64,000 nucleotides of DNA from Theobroma cacao (taxonomy: Eukaryota > Streptophyta > Magnoliopsida > Malvales > Malvaceae): positions 31,859,610 to 31,923,609 of the forward strand of contig NC_030853.1 in assembly GCF_000208745.1 (NCBI RefSeq). The letters are read 5' to 3'. Position 1 is the first letter of the stretch. Every line of letters starts with the position of its first letter. The notes below the pieces were generated by a model, which worked only from the letters and a program-made list of their open reading frames with translations, searched no databases and was not told where the DNA came from. The position numbers and the translations under genes were made by a program. Below, one piece after another: positions 20,558 through 33,036 of the stretch.

Positions 20558-21221
20558 TATATATATTCTTACTTGATTATTTGATTCTAGAATATGTAAA
20601 TTAATTTATATTTTTTACAAAAATTAAGTTTGAATACTCCTCCTATAAAAAAATTTTGAAAAAAATTCTATACCTGAAGTCAAATTTAGATAAATAACTT
20701 ATATTATATTAGCATAAAATAATATAAAATGACTAAATAAATTATATTTTTCTTCTATTTGTAATAGTATAAAAATTTGAAATTTAGTTAACTTAGTTTT
20801 TAACTTGAGCCAAAGTCAAATTAGCAAAATATGTTGATTTAGTTTTTTCTTTTTAAAAAATGAAAAACGGAGATATGGAGTTAGTGATAATTATAAAAAT
20901 AATTTTTTATTTTAACTTGCTTAATTTGGACATGACAAACCTCTTATTACAACCATAAAATCTGAGCCCCACCCTTCTAATTTTTTATTTATTTTTTATG
21001 TTTTTATTTTGTTTAATATTTCAAGTTATATTTTTTAAGTTGAAATTTCCTAGATTAAAGACTTTATTTATAGTTGATAAAGTTAAATATAACTATAAAT
21101 ATTTGCACCATTTTATTTTATTAACAAATTTTTTGTAGATCCAAATTAATAATTTAAATTTAAATTTAGCAAAATTTGATTGTGGTATTTGAATTTAAAT
21201 AAAATAGTTTTATAAGAAATT

Positions 21222-21430
21222 TTGAGTAAATTTAAAAAAAAGGTAAATTGGGTAAGAGTTGAATAATTGCAAAAGAATATGTATTTGTAAATTGTGAAAG
21301 TTGTAATTAAATCAACATATTTTGTTAATTTGAGTAAATTTAAATAAAAGGTAAATTAGGTAAGAGTTGAATAATTTCAAAAGAATGTATACTTGTAAAT
21401 TGTGAAAGTTATAACTAAATCAACATATTT
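21222..21430. repeat. tandem duplication of about 105 bp
   Basis: Two adjacent copies share GAGTAAATTTAAA, AAGGTAAATT.GGTAAGAGTT, GAATAATT.CAAAAGAAT, TTGTAAATTGTGAAAGTT and AAATCAACATATTT. They sit in the centre of the inverted-repeat element, next to the inner end of its right arm. Confidence 0.7.
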
Positions 21431-22185
21431 AGTCATTTTATATTATTTTATTTTAACTAATGCAAGTTATTCATCTAAATTTGATTCTAGGTATGAAATT
21501 TCTTTAAATTTTTTTTATAGAAGGAGCATTCAAACTTAATTTTTGTAAAAAAGATAAATTAATTACATATTCTAGAATCAAATAATCTAATAATAAAATA
21601 TTTATATATATTTTTAATACTAAAAATCTTTTACACTTAAATATTTGGTTTATTGATAAGCATATCAATAATCTACTTAAAGATTTGTACTTTTTAAATA
21701 TTTTTTCAATTTAGTCCATCAACATCTCAATTTTATTCAATATAATCCATGTACTATATATTTTTATTCAATTTAATCCTTATGACATGATAGAATTTTT
21801 TTTCAGAAGTTTTTTGATTTGCCACGTGGCACTGTCACATCATCATATAGTGCCATGTGACATTACCACGACATCATGTCAGTGTTACATCAGCACTGCC
21901 ACATCATCGTATAGTGTTACGTGGCATTACCACGTCACCACTCGATGCCATGTGACATGCTACATTATCAAAATATAACATGTCATCGCTGACATCATCT
22001 TTTAATGATAAAATTGGATGCCGTTAGGAGAAAGGTCTAAATTGATGCAATTCTCAAAATTAATGGATTAAATTATTTCGATTTTGAGTACAAAAATTAA
22101 ATTAAACAAAATTGAAAATATAAAGACTGGAGGGGTCTTTTGACCCCTCTTATTCTAAATCGGTTTCTCTTCTTATTCTAAATAC

Positions 22186-22526
22186 TGTGAGAAGATGATG
22201 AAAACGGCACAAATGTCATTAATGAATAAAGGGTACAAGAGTTTTACACACAGTTGCTTTCAACTAATCAAGAGGATAGAGAAAAATTTATTCTAATTAA
22301 TTACAAGTTCAACAAACATTGAAACACCTAAACAGTAGATTTGAAACGGCTGTGCTTTGAGGCTGCCTTAAATGAAACGGTGCGTTTAAATCCTGTTAAA
22401 ATGATGCGTTTTATTCTTTCCTTCATTTCCAGCTTTCTGCGTTTTGCTGTCTTCATCAGTTTGCATTTTGGCTTCTTTACTTCTTAATCTGATTTCTGGA
22501 CTTATCCTTCATCACATTGCCTAACA
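22186..22526 (-). mobile_element. copia-type solo LTR with 5-bp target duplication
   Basis: On the minus strand the segment starts TGTTAGGCAATGTGATG and ends CATCTTCTCACA (TG...CA). It is flanked on both sides by AATAC (22181-22185 and 22527-22531). The length is 341 bp. Internal text such as GTACAAGAGTTTTACACACAG resembles short copia LTRs. No gag or pol is attached. A partial copy of the same LTR lies at about 18573-18700. Confidence 0.8.
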
Positions 22527-22531
22527 AATAC

Positions 22532-23385
22532 ATCTTCAATTTCTTATTCTATCTCTAATCCTCCATCTCCACTTTACCAGGCAAAAAGTCTCCCCAACTC
22601 CACCTGCGAACAAACCCTCTCCTTCCACTGGCGCCAACTGCTACTGACTTCTCTGTTTATTCAGGACTGCATTTCGTATCATTTGTATGACTCGTGAATT
22701 AATCCACCAAAATTCCTGCACTTGCTGTCTACAATGTGCTATCTGCTTATCGATATCTTACTCTAGTAGTAATTACTATTTTCAATACCTCAAGTATATA
22801 TACCCTAATTCAAGATAAATGGAGTTGGTGTTCAATTGACAGGAAATAACAACTGTTGCTCTATGATTTTCTGGCCCGTAGCATTTTATTTTTCTGCTAG
22901 ATGAGGGGATTCGCTTAGTAAACTAGCTAAAAAGAAACAAAATTGTAGTTACTGTCATCATTATCATGGATTTCTAGAATTCTTGTCTTACTTGAGGTTG
23001 TTGTTGATGTTGAGCCACCGACAACTGGCCATTTCGATTACACCTTTCCTTGATTACATGCTTCTGCTGAAGCTGGACTCATGGCTAGCTCGTTTATAAT
23101 CATGTTCCACATAATTGAATTGATCATTGCCACCACTTTTTTCCACCAGATCGGACTTACAATATTCTTTTACTTACCTAAGCAGAAGATTAGGATTTAA
23201 GCAAATATATATGATGGATTGGATATATATAACATTGCAGAAATTGTTGTTCAATTAACCAAGGGTTGTACATGTATACAGGTGATCTGGAATTCGTTGT
23301 TAAATTTGTTGTTGCTGTCATTACAGCAAATATAGAGCCAAGTATATCTCAGAAAATAAAAAAAAATACAGAACCGAGTCCAATA
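22532..23385. other. intergenic region 3' of the thioesterase gene
   Basis: No coding sequence or transposon boundary was recognised. The right-hand end should contain the 3' UTR of the minus-strand thioesterase gene. Confidence 0.5.
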
Positions 23386-24764
23386 TCATAGCTTGGCAAA
23401 CTTCTTGAGATTCTCTCCAGCATCCTTTGCATGCTCTGGCACAGGCATGTTGCACAGAAGACTAACCCTCGATGAGGATACCAAGGATCTGCTCCCTGAG
23501 CTTGAAGGGTCTGTTTTCCATAGTCGAACCTCCCATACCTGTTGAAATTTACAATTTGGCAGCGTTGTGAAACAGCCGTTATTAGTATCATAATTATAGT
23601 TTCAACAACGTTGTTTAACGCATGGTGCATTGGCATTTAAGACCAAAATAGTACATACTGATCTTCGATCTGAATGCTTTTCCACTAGAAATTATAACAT
23701 GCTTTTTCTATCATTTTGGCAAATGTAAAGATCTGGCTCAGTGGTATTAATGGCAATTAGTTGATTTGGTAAATGAGACTTAGCAAGAATCAACAGCAAG
23801 GACAAGGAGGGGATACTTAAAACTGAAACCGTGAAACACTGTCATCGTATGCCTCGTTGTTGTTGGATGGGGAGCAAACAACACAAGTATATATAGAATA
23901 ATGCACATATTTTAGCGTGAAGCTTATCAGATTGGGCAACCAAAAGGGTTGTGGTTTGGTCATAAAAATTTTCAACCTCGATGGGAATTATTGTATTATG
24001 ATATGCTAAAAAAGGAAAGTGATCAATAGTGTATGAAATCAAAGAATTTGTGTTTTTAAGTAGCTGCAATCAAATATCTACAGACAATCACGTGATATAT
24101 ATTTTGGTGATGGGGTGGAAAGACCAATGTTTTGCATGTTTTAAAATTGTAAAATTTGATATTAATAAAGTAATAATAGAAGACCGTCCAGCTATTTACA
24201 GAGCATTTATACATTTACATCTAGATTGCAGCATTGGGAAATGGTAAATGAATATGCAAATTAAGTAGTAATAGTGGTTAGAAAGTTGGGTACCTAGTGG
24301 CTACTCAAGATCACCTACCTGAATGGTCTTGCCAACGTTGACCGGGGTGGCCTCAGCGAAGATAAGGTCCCCTAGTTCGGCGCGCTTCAAATGATTGATG
24401 CTAAGGTGGATTCCAGCCACTCTTTGGTAACCGCTAGCCATGTGAGCCCCGATGCTAGCCAGCGCCTCCGCTATCAGAGCCGAAACTCCACCGTGCAACA
24501 CCTTGAATGGCTGCTTTGGCAATAGCCAATCGCAACATTATTAATTAATTAATTTTTTAAACCGGCAAAGATTACTAAGTTGGAACCATCAAGGCATCAA
24601 AAAGACAAAAAATATACAATCTGAGAACTCACCTGGCAGCACTTTTGGGTGACTTGAAGGCGTCCGGTGACTTTGGTGGGGGACAAATCTTGTAATTCAA
24701 ACCCAAATACATGCAGGGGAGCGTCCAGACTAGCTGTCTTTGCCGAAGATGATGGGTCATCCAT
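23386..24764 (-). CDS. DHNAT1: 1,4-dihydroxy-2-naphthoyl-CoA thioesterase, peroxisomal (hotdog fold)
   Basis: The three-exon minus-strand model is 24764-24633, 24510-24319 and 23538-23386, giving 158 aa. Every junction is GT-AG and phase 0. The hotdog-fold core reads [19 protein letters not shown] (residues 45-63), with the HGG turn at 50-52 and Glu59 at the usual catalytic position, followed by [14 protein letters not shown] and [11 protein letters not shown]. The protein ends AKL, a type-1 peroxisomal targeting signal. In plants this enzyme releases DHNA from its CoA ester in phylloquinone (vitamin K1) synthesis, a step placed in peroxisomes. Length and motifs match Arabidopsis DHNAT1. The ATG at 24764 was chosen because the frame extends upstream only with non-ATG codons. 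The 780-bp second intron shows no obvious insertion. The gene looks intact. Confidence 0.92.
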
Positions 24765-25890
24765 TAGCAGTGAAGTGTAAGCACACAAGGGACAGATAGT
24801 TAGAATTAAGGGGTTAGAACTTGGGTCGTTTGTGTCTGAGAAACTAGGATTTTGGAAAAAGATATGGTGGCGTGTGGTTGGGCTTGGGTAAGTGCGGGTG
24901 CTGGTGTGAATTTGTTGTCATCTACTAGACATTGCTTTCTGTTTTTCATCGCTCTTATTAGGCCTGAGAGTTGAGCAGAGAAGGGGTGTTTTGGTATATT
25001 AGCATAGCTGCTTCTGTGGTGGTAGGTGTGCCTCGTGGGAAATGAAGAATTGTTCATATATTGTAGGCCAAAATTGGGGGTTTGGTTAGGTAGCTCCAAT
25101 CCCATCGCAATGGGTCACTTGGCGCCCCTGCCACCGGCTAACGCTTCAAACTTGGACCCATTTCCAAGTGGCTGAAGCCATAAATACATGATTCTAAATG
25201 TCAAGTTAAGACATAAATATATATTAAATATTACTTTAACTCATTAATAAGATTTGAATTCTAGATTATTTATTGTCAAAATGAACAATTTAACCAATGA
25301 AATCAATTTTTGTTAATTCAGATTCTATTAATGAAAAATGTTTCTTTTCTAGATTCGATATGCTCTTGTTCTGTGGTAGTAATTAGTAATACTTTTTTTT
25401 TTTGAAAGTTAGTAATTAGTAATACTTATAAATGTTTCACGCAATTAATAAGAGATAGAAATATTTTTTATTGCCATGCCTAGCTCTATCTTTCAATTAA
25501 AGGCTTTCCTTTATTCTTTTTTTTTTTATGGAAAAGCTCTTTTGTTCTTTTTATAAGAAGTTATCAAAACTCAAATTATTGGCAAAATGAAAAAAAAGCG
25601 AAAGAATGAAAAATATTTACATTGTCATGGAGTTGTATTAATTATGCCTCCAGTTCAAACAGCAAAGGCACTTTGCTTCTTTTCCACCTTAATAATCTTA
25701 GTTTGCTTCAACTGCCAAATATTGACCAACCGCTGAAATTAGGTTTGACATAAATGTTAGATCCAAATGTAAATGTAATCATTTTAAAACCACTCTCATC
25801 TCCACTCCATTCTTTTCTACCTTGCGTTAAAGTGATACATAGTTTGGAAAATGAAAAGAAGCGAGAGAGAAACTGAACTAACAAGAAAGT
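24765..25890. other. upstream region of the thioesterase gene and intergenic DNA
   Basis: The leader and promoter of the minus-strand thioesterase should lie at the left end. A minus-strand open frame at 24806-25105 has no recognisable similarity and is probably leader or chance. The rest is AT-rich with a short direct repeat of AGTAATTAGTAATACTT near 25377-25425. Confidence 0.45.
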
Positions 25891-26144
25891 GAAAAACACA
25901 GAGGGAAAATTAAAATTAAAGCTGGTATTTCATCTCATTGCCCATTCTGTTAATTACAATGTTGCTATTTATATATAACAACAGAATGCTAACTCTAGTT
26001 AGCTAACAAGGATCTAACACTAACTAGATTAAGTCAGCAATTTATCACGTGCTTGTCTTCAACAACACGCTTCACATATGTGGGTCTTCTTCACTATTTA
26101 TCTCTAACATCAATTAAAGGTTGTGACTGAATGAATACAGACCT

Positions 26145-26487
26145 CTATGTTTCTTCACGAGTTACACGATTGTATGCTTGATCTAAGCTAGGGAAAGGTA
26201 TAACCATCACTATTTGTGATCTTAAAGCTAAGAAAGTATCATTCACACCATTGAGAAAACACAAGTCAATATCCTTAATTTTTGTATTCATCAGCATACT
26301 GTTATTCTTGCAACCTCCACAATTACAACGAGTATGGGCCTGAATTTTCTTAATTCTTGCCAAATAGAATATAACTCAACCAAGTATCTATCGACCCCGT
26401 GCCTGCCTTGCATGATGTTGCCCAACTGAAACTAAAGACTACAAATCCTTGAATCATTTCGTTGAGAAAAGCTGCTTTTCAACGCCT
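26145..26487 (-). pseudogene. copia gag remnant, C-terminal part
   Basis: The minus-strand frame contains CFLNGVNDTFLALRSQI and PFPSLDQAYNRVTREE, the typical retrotransposon gag (UBN2) pattern of copia elements. Upstream in the same frame, near 26440, is a TAG stop. It is the continuation of the fragment at 29624-29895, from which it is separated by the solo LTR at 26493-29618. Confidence 0.75.
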
Positions 26488-27243
26488 CCCATTGTCGTAA
26501 CGTGCGGGTCCGGTAACCTGACCGTCAGATGCGATGTGAAAACTCACTAAAAAATTTAACTAGGAGTCGCCACCAATCTTTTTTACTAGGTGCGATTGGT
26601 CACCTATTGACTCGATTCTAATCGATGAAAACTTAAATTAATTTTAAGCCCACCGAAAAGAATCTTAAACTGGTCTACGGTTTTTTAGATCTAGGCTCGG
26701 GAGTACGGTTATGCCTGGGGAAGGATTAGCACTCCCGGGACGCCCGTTCTATGAACGGTACCATTTTTAGATTATCATATTAGGCTTTAATTTTTAAATT
26801 AGCTATATTTTCTTAGTTATTATTCACTTATTTTTATCTCCTATTTGACATAAAATGGAATGCAAATGAGATGCAAGATGCATGGCGTGAAAAAAAATGT
26901 CGGATGAATAACTTTTTATCGAAGATATTTTCTCGAATCCGCCCATCACACTGGTGGGACTCAAGGTATTCTCTCACCTAAAGAATTATCCGAGAAATTC
27001 GCCTTCGCAAATTTGACGAATAATTCCCATCATCGGAGTTATCGTACGTTTTTCTTTAAAAATAATATTTTCGTGCATAATGAACCTAATTCGAGCGAAA
27101 GCCTTTTATTGAAGATATCTCTCGAGCCCTCCCATCATACCGATGGGACCCGGGGACACCTTTTCACCTAAGGAACTTTTCGAGGAATACCCGCCTTCGC
27201 AAGATCCTCGGAAGATCCCATCATCGGGGCTTAAACTCGAAAA

Positions 27244-27420
27244 NNNNNNNNNNNNNNNNNNNNNNNNNNNNNNNNNNNNNNNNNNNNNNNNNNNNNNNNN
27301 NNNNNNNNNNNNNNNNNNNNNNNNNNNNNNNNNNNNNNNNNNNNNNNNNNNNNNNNNNNNNNNNNNNNNNNNNNNNNNNNNNNNNNNNNNNNNNNNNNNN
27401 NNNNNNNNNNNNNNNNNNNN
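27244..27420. other. assembly gap
   Basis: A run of N within the solo LTR, so its true length is uncertain. Confidence 0.95.
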
Positions 27421-29357
27421 TTTTTTGTTCTAAGTTCTTATGTTTTTCATTTATAATTAGACAAATTGTTTATAATTCTATGTTATTTTAGTGAACAAAA
27501 ATTTTATATATTTTTTTTATTATACTATTTTTATTTTATATATTTTTATATTTTTATTATTATATTTTTTCATAAGCAATCTTTTATTCAAACCTAATAC
27601 CTAAGATCTTATTTTTTATATATATATATATATATATATTTACATTTTTTATAGTTTATGCCACTTAATATTCAATGCTTAATTTTACATTAGTTGTTTT
27701 TTATTATTTTTTTATTTTTTTATTTATTTAATGTCATGTATATTGTATTTTCACAAATTAATTATTTATTATATGTTTGAATTATTATTATTTTTTATCA
27801 TTTATTATTTATTTATTATTTTTATCAAGTAATTTTTTTGGTATAGTCAAACTCTTTATTTATTACGAATTTCGAAATCTTGAAATCGATGCTCTTCCAT
27901 CGTACTGGTGGAGCCTTGATTCGGATTCCGAACCTAGGGAATATCGGCCTAGGATTACGACTTCTCGTATCCCGACCGATTATCCCATCATCGGCAATGT
28001 TTACTTATCGAATAACTCATCACTTTGTCCCATTCTCATTCTTTTTCATTTATGAAACTATCTTTTTAAATACTTTGACAATTACATATTTTATTCTACT
28101 ATATTTTTTATTTCTATTATTTTATTATTTTTTCTTATTCTTTTCCATGTACAATATCCCTCTAAGCCTATTTACCATGTTATTATTTTTTACTTAAATG
28201 TTCATTTATTTTCCTACTCATTTTTATTTTTGGATCTATTTTTATAACTAAGTAACCCTTCTCTTTTTTTTTTTTACCTAAATTTTGCTATTATCTATTA
28301 CATAATTAAATGTATAGATTCTTATATTTTTACTTTATCCAATTTCTTGTATATAAAGTTTTAATTTCATTTTTTTAAAAATAACTAAAATAAATAAATA
28401 TATAAAACAAAAATAAAAAAAGACAAAGCATTCACAATAGGCATCAAGGATTCAAGCCCAATAATTGTAGAGCCCAGAACATACCAAGGTCGAGCTTGGA
28501 CTAGCTCAAAACTGAACCCACGGATGCCCACAATAGCTCCAAAAGCCCACTCCTCCTCCAGCCAAAACGCACCGTTTAGTGCCTTGCTTCAGCTGCCTCC
28601 TACTGGCCAAAATGACGTCGTTTAATGCTTCAGCCCTAGCTACTTAAACTTCTTTTCTTTCCTCCCTTTTCGTTTTCCCCTCTCACTTTCTCTCTCTACC
28701 GTCGGATCTCTCTTTTTTCTCTCTCTAAAAATCAAACCTAACTCTAAAAAGAACCCCACCACCAGCGCCGGCTTCTCTCTCTAAAACCCTTCGTCGGTCG
28801 GCCGCCTAGATCTATTCTTTCTTTGCCCAACCGGTTCTCCCTCTCTTTGTTCCTATGCCCACCGTTCGAATATCTCTCTCTCTCTCTCTCGATGGCCGGA
28901 TCTCAGATTGATTACCCCGAAATGACCGACCGACGGCAAACCAAACTCAGCTCTCACTTCCTTCCCTGTCGGCGATTCAGATCTAAGAAACCTGAATCCC
29001 TCTCTTTCCTTCACTGTCGACGTCGGTTTCCTTTCACCGGTGGCACAACAAACCAAGCCTCCTATCCGGTGACAGCAAAACCCAGACTTAAACGCCCCAC
29101 AGACATTACAAAGACCCCAAACTCTCTCTTTCTGACCAACGACACAACCCAAACCTTAAAATCCCTTTTTTTTGTATCTTTTTTTTGGTTCTGGATTCCC
29201 CGGTTGCTAGTGAATATAGGGTATTGGTTGTGGCTAGGTATTTGGGTTGCTAGAAAGTTAGGATTTTTTATTTTTTTTGTTGTCTCCTCCACCCCCCCTT
29301 CCCCCCCGCGATTGTTGATTTTTGGCTCTGCTTTATACTCACACTTTTTGGATTTTG

Positions 29358-29505
29358 CAAGGTGTCCTCCCACTACTTTGCCAGACACGATTTTCGCGTC
29401 TGGCACTGTAGTGGTTGTTTGGTGCTGGCAGAGGCGTCCTCCCACTATGTTGCCAGACGCGATTTTCACGTTTAGCACTATAGTGTTTGCTTGGTACTGG
29501 CAAGG
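29358..29505. repeat. tandem duplication of about 74 bp in the solo LTR
   Basis: Two adjacent copies share GTCCTCCCACTA, TTTGCCAGAC/GTTGCCAGAC, CGATTTTC.CGT and TGGTACTGGCA/TGGTGCTGGCA. Confidence 0.65.
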
Positions 29506-29623
29506 GCATCCCTGCCAGTACCTTTTTTTTTAATTAATGGTTTTATTATATATATATATTTTAATTATCAAATCAATTAATTTTTGGTTTATTGTCTATT
29601 AAAAGTTAAGTGTCTACACCCAT

Positions 29624-29895
29624 ATCTCCTGTGCCGAGTCCATGTTGAAGACATTCGTTGCAATTGCTAGTGATAGCGATTCAATTAGCGAAGCTACAAT
29701 TAAATTATTACATCTGCTCCAAGGGACAAATCGCTCATCAGACACAGAAATAGATCCATCTATAAAACTCGATTTATTTTGAATGGATAAGCCCAGAAGA
29801 AATGAATGGCTCCAGGATGTATAGTTTGATGAGGTCAATTTAGGGTTTATCATTATTGAACAATGATGGTCGGGATGATAGATGTAGTATCGCAA
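29624..29895 (-). pseudogene. copia gag remnant, N-terminal part
   Basis: The minus-strand frame reads HPDHHCSIMINPKLTSSNYTSW then PWSRCNNLIVASLIESL and AQEIW, the hallmark N-terminal copia gag (DUF4219/UBN2) layout. It is cut after AQEIW by the end of the solo LTR. The remaining gag follows at 26487 and below. Confidence 0.8.
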
Positions 29896-32503
29896 TTGAA
29901 TATCTTATATTAGTGAGGTTGAAGCTTTTGAAGTAGAATGTACCATTGAAGAATCAATTGATGAACTGAAAGATCAGAAATAGAGAACGGGAGATCAAAA
30001 CCAAGGAATCTAGAAAAAGGGAAAAATGAATTTCCTTATTTCACAATGAACTGACACCCAACAAAGATAAAGCATGTAATACCCTAACCCAAAATACAAT
30101 TCCATTAGAACATCTATAAAACCTCAAAATGTGACAATAAGTTCATTATTGAATTCATTTATAAATAGTTAGGCTTATATTAGAATATTTTTATATTGGG
30201 GACTTATTAGAAAATATATATATAGTAAGGGTAGTTTAATTAGCTTGATTTAACATAAAGAGTCCATTTTTTTTAAGAATATGAAAGTTGAGCTTATATT
30301 TCTTCAATTCTTGTTCAAAATCAGTATTACTTTGATGATTTTTCAATAGTACGATGGGTACTAATGAAAAGGTCTTGAAAAGATATTTCTTATAGTTTTT
30401 GTAGTACCTCATTTGGTTGAGTAGTTTGGGAGATAAAATTTTTTTAAGTTAATTAAAAATCTATTTTTTCACAGTTTAAACAATCCAACTTTAAATCACT
30501 AGAACTTCACATTCTTGTAACTTTTTGAGTTGATTCTTTGAGGGTTTTTGTAGTATGAAAAGAGTTCTTCATTTTAGTTTTAATGGTTTAGTTAGACATT
30601 TTTGATGTTAAGAGAATTAAAGGCTCAAAGTTGTCTAGTTGAAACTGAAATTAAAAAATTTTGAGTATTTCAATGATGATTTTGTGAATTTTGGCTTTTG
30701 AAAGTTATGTTTTCGATGATCTTTGCTACTGAAATGAATTTGTTCATTAAATTATGATACGTAAGGTTCAATTTGGTATAGATTTCACCTCTGGTTTCAA
30801 CTTAGGGTTTTAAGTTATAAGTGCTTAAACTAGACCAAATGACCATGAAAATTTAAAATTTCAAAATTTATGAAAATTCATTTTTAATTATTTTGAAAAT
30901 TATTTTTGACCAATAGTCAACCTATTTTGATAGAAACTTAAGAAATTTGAATTGTTTGAATTTTTGTAAATTTTTGCATGAATAAATATTTAATTAATAA
31001 ATTATTTTTAAATTGACACTTTTCCAAAAAGTTGTTAACAATTTGCAAAAGTTAAAGAAAATTCAAATATGCCATTATTCTTTTATTGTATTTAATCAAA
31101 TCCCTATACTTATATTTAGGGTCAAATAAACCCTTATAACTAATAATTGACTAATTATTATTAGTTAAAATATCACTTGTCATTTTATATTCACATGACG
31201 TTGATGTGGAGGGTGAAAAATGCCACATGATGTTAAATTAAAATGTCATATTATCATTAGTTATGATATATCAACATATTATATTATCATCGATTATGAT
31301 ATGTTAACATTTCACGTCAACATTACGAGACAAAGATAGACAAATGGCATTTTGACTAAGGTAATAATCAATCTTAAGGGTTTATTTGATTCAAAATAAA
31401 AATATAAAACCTTATTTAGCTCAAAATAAAAGTATAAAAACTTGATTGAATGCAATAAATATATAAATGCTTATTGAATTTTTCTGAATAGTTTAGGGGT
31501 TTTTTTAAAATATTATGTCTTAAGTTTTTAATTAGTATTTGATATATTTTCACAAAACCTCATATTTGTTACTGAATTTGAATTATATAGTTTCTAAATT
31601 TTGAATATTTTATGTATTTATAAATTATTAAAGAAAAGCAATCTAAATGTTGAAAAATATTTTAAAATTAGTTTTAAATAACAAAAGAGGTGCTACACCT
31701 TAAATGCATTGAATTTGAAAGGACCAACAGGGAGTCATAGTTTGTTTGATAAGTTAGTTGTGTTGGTTTCTAATTCTGAGTATTTTGAATTAATAAGCTT
31801 ATGGACGATTTTGATTCTTGTCATTTTGTTTTGTTTTTATCAAATCAAGTAAGTGAGTTGATATATCTTTTTTGTGTTTTCACATCTTAAAAGTTAACTT
31901 CAATGTGAATTTAGATTTGGTATAGTATATATAATTAGTTCCCGTTCTTTACAAAAGTACAGATTTAGTCATTATATAATAATTTATGTAAATTAAATTT
32001 TTATACTTTGTCAATTTATTAATTTTAACCCCTAACTCTAATACTATTATATTTAACTATTAAGAATGCTGGCGTGGCATTTTAATTAAGTTGACATGTC
32101 CATTCCTAAAATGAATCTTTAACCTTTCTTGTCTTCTTCTTTAGACACCTATCAAAGATAATTGATAATTTGAATCGAAACTATACTGTTATGAAAGAGA
32201 CAGATGAATCAGGTTGGAAAAATTTACTTCCCAAAATGGGTTTTTCCGTATAAGAGTTATTGATGCATCAAAATTCAACAGTCCTCACTAGCATGCCAAA
32301 ATCTTACCCAAAATTGTGGAGTTGAGGAAATTGATTGCAGGCTGATTTCTTGTCATGGACGTGTGGCCTTGTAAGTGTAAATTTGGAAGATTTTGAAAAT
32401 ATTATATTTAGTTTAGAATAGTATTGTTACTTTACATATTTATAAAATTCATCTCATGTATACATAATGTCGTTTAAATTTTAAAATTTTGAATTTAAAA
32501 TGT
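29896..32503. other. AT-rich internal region of the copia derivative, possible further insertion
   Basis: No coding sequence is supported. A segment beginning TGTAATACCCTAACCC at 30076 and ending AGGTGCTACA at 31697 has LTR-like ends, but its 5-bp flanks (AAGCA and CCTTA) do not match, so it is only a candidate. The primer binding site expected just inside the 5' LTR is not visible. Confidence 0.35.
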
Positions 32504-32632
32504 GACAGAGGGAATATTAAAAAAAGGGGTATTTCATCTCATTACCCATTTTGTTACAGTGTTGCTCAATATACAAGAACAAAATGCTAACTCTGGGTAG
32601 CTAATAAGGATGTAACACTAATTAGAGATTAA

Positions 32633-33036
32633 GAGCTTGTTTGGTCTGACTTTTTTCTAATTTAAAAGCTATTATGAAGTTTTTATAAAAAATAATAACT
32701 TTTAAAATTAAGCTAAAGTTGTTTGGTAAATTTTTTTTTATAAGTTATAATTTTAGTTAAAATTATCATAAAGGGTATTTCTTTTTTTTTTTTAGAGAAT
32801 AATATTGTAATTATTTTTAACAGATGAGAATATTTTTGAAACAAAATAAATTTTTTTTATATTTTTAAAAGAAAAAAGAAAAGTTATTCACGTGAGCTTT
32901 TCTTGAAGCTCTTTTTTCAAAATTTTATTTTTTAAAAAAAAGTTACTTTTTTTAAGAACTTTTCAAAATTTATCTTTGATCTAACTTTTATTTTTAAGAG
33001 ATAAATAAATTGAAAAAAAATCAAACCAAACAAGCA
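32633..33036. mobile_element. MITE inserted in one copia LTR
   Basis: The terminal inverted repeats are GCTTGTTTGGTCTGAC on the left and, on the opposite strand at the right end, GCTTGTTTGGTTTGAT. The insertion interrupts the LTR copy at 32504-33132. The other LTR (25896-26109) lacks it and serves as an empty-site reference. The target duplication is short and ambiguous (ATTAA or TAA). There is no coding sequence. Confidence 0.7.

Larger units (their letters stand above)
18707..22141. mobile_element. long inverted-repeat (foldback/MULE-like) element with nested insertion
   Basis: The left arm starts AAAAGACCTTTCCAG and the right arm ends CTGGAGGGGTCTTTTG. The arms match in inverted orientation for roughly 0.7 kb each once a nested 1.17-kb insertion in the left arm is removed. 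Matching blocks include CAATTTAGTCC repeats, GACATCA-rich tracts around GCCACGTGGCA, AAATATTTAAGTGTAAAAG and GATTATTTGATTCTAGAATATG. The arms end near 20735 on the left and 21420 on the right. The 0.7-kb centre has no coding capacity. A 147-bp gap (20411-20557) in the left arm lies at a TA run. No clean 9-bp duplication flanks the ends, so the superfamily is uncertain. Confidence 0.7.
26493..29618. mobile_element. 3.1-kb solo LTR with CCCAT target duplication inside copia gag
   Basis: The segment starts TGTCGTAACGTGCGGG and ends TTAAGTGTCTACA. CCCAT lies on both sides (26488-26492 and 29619-29623). It contains the GGAGTCGCCACCAATC and AAGGATTAGCACTCCC motifs seen in LTRs of large plant gypsy elements. 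Removing it with one CCCAT rejoins the copia gag frame at the EIW codons. There is no PBS, PPT or polyprotein, so this is a solo LTR. It includes tandem repeats near 26890-27240 and 29358-29505 and a gap at 27244-27420. The 236-codon open frame at 28823-29533 is low-complexity LTR sequence. Confidence 0.85.

Noticed and set aside
20364..20576. Open frame across a gap of N
   Set aside because: It consists of a TA repeat and undetermined bases.
28823..29533. 236-codon open frame
   Set aside because: It lies wholly inside a solo LTR, is low-complexity and crosses a tandem repeat; no similarity to a protein family was recognised.
30076..31697. Segment with TGTAATACCC start and CTACA end that could be a solo LTR
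   Set aside because: The 5-bp flanks do not match and no internal LTR features were found, so it is kept only as a note in the region entry.
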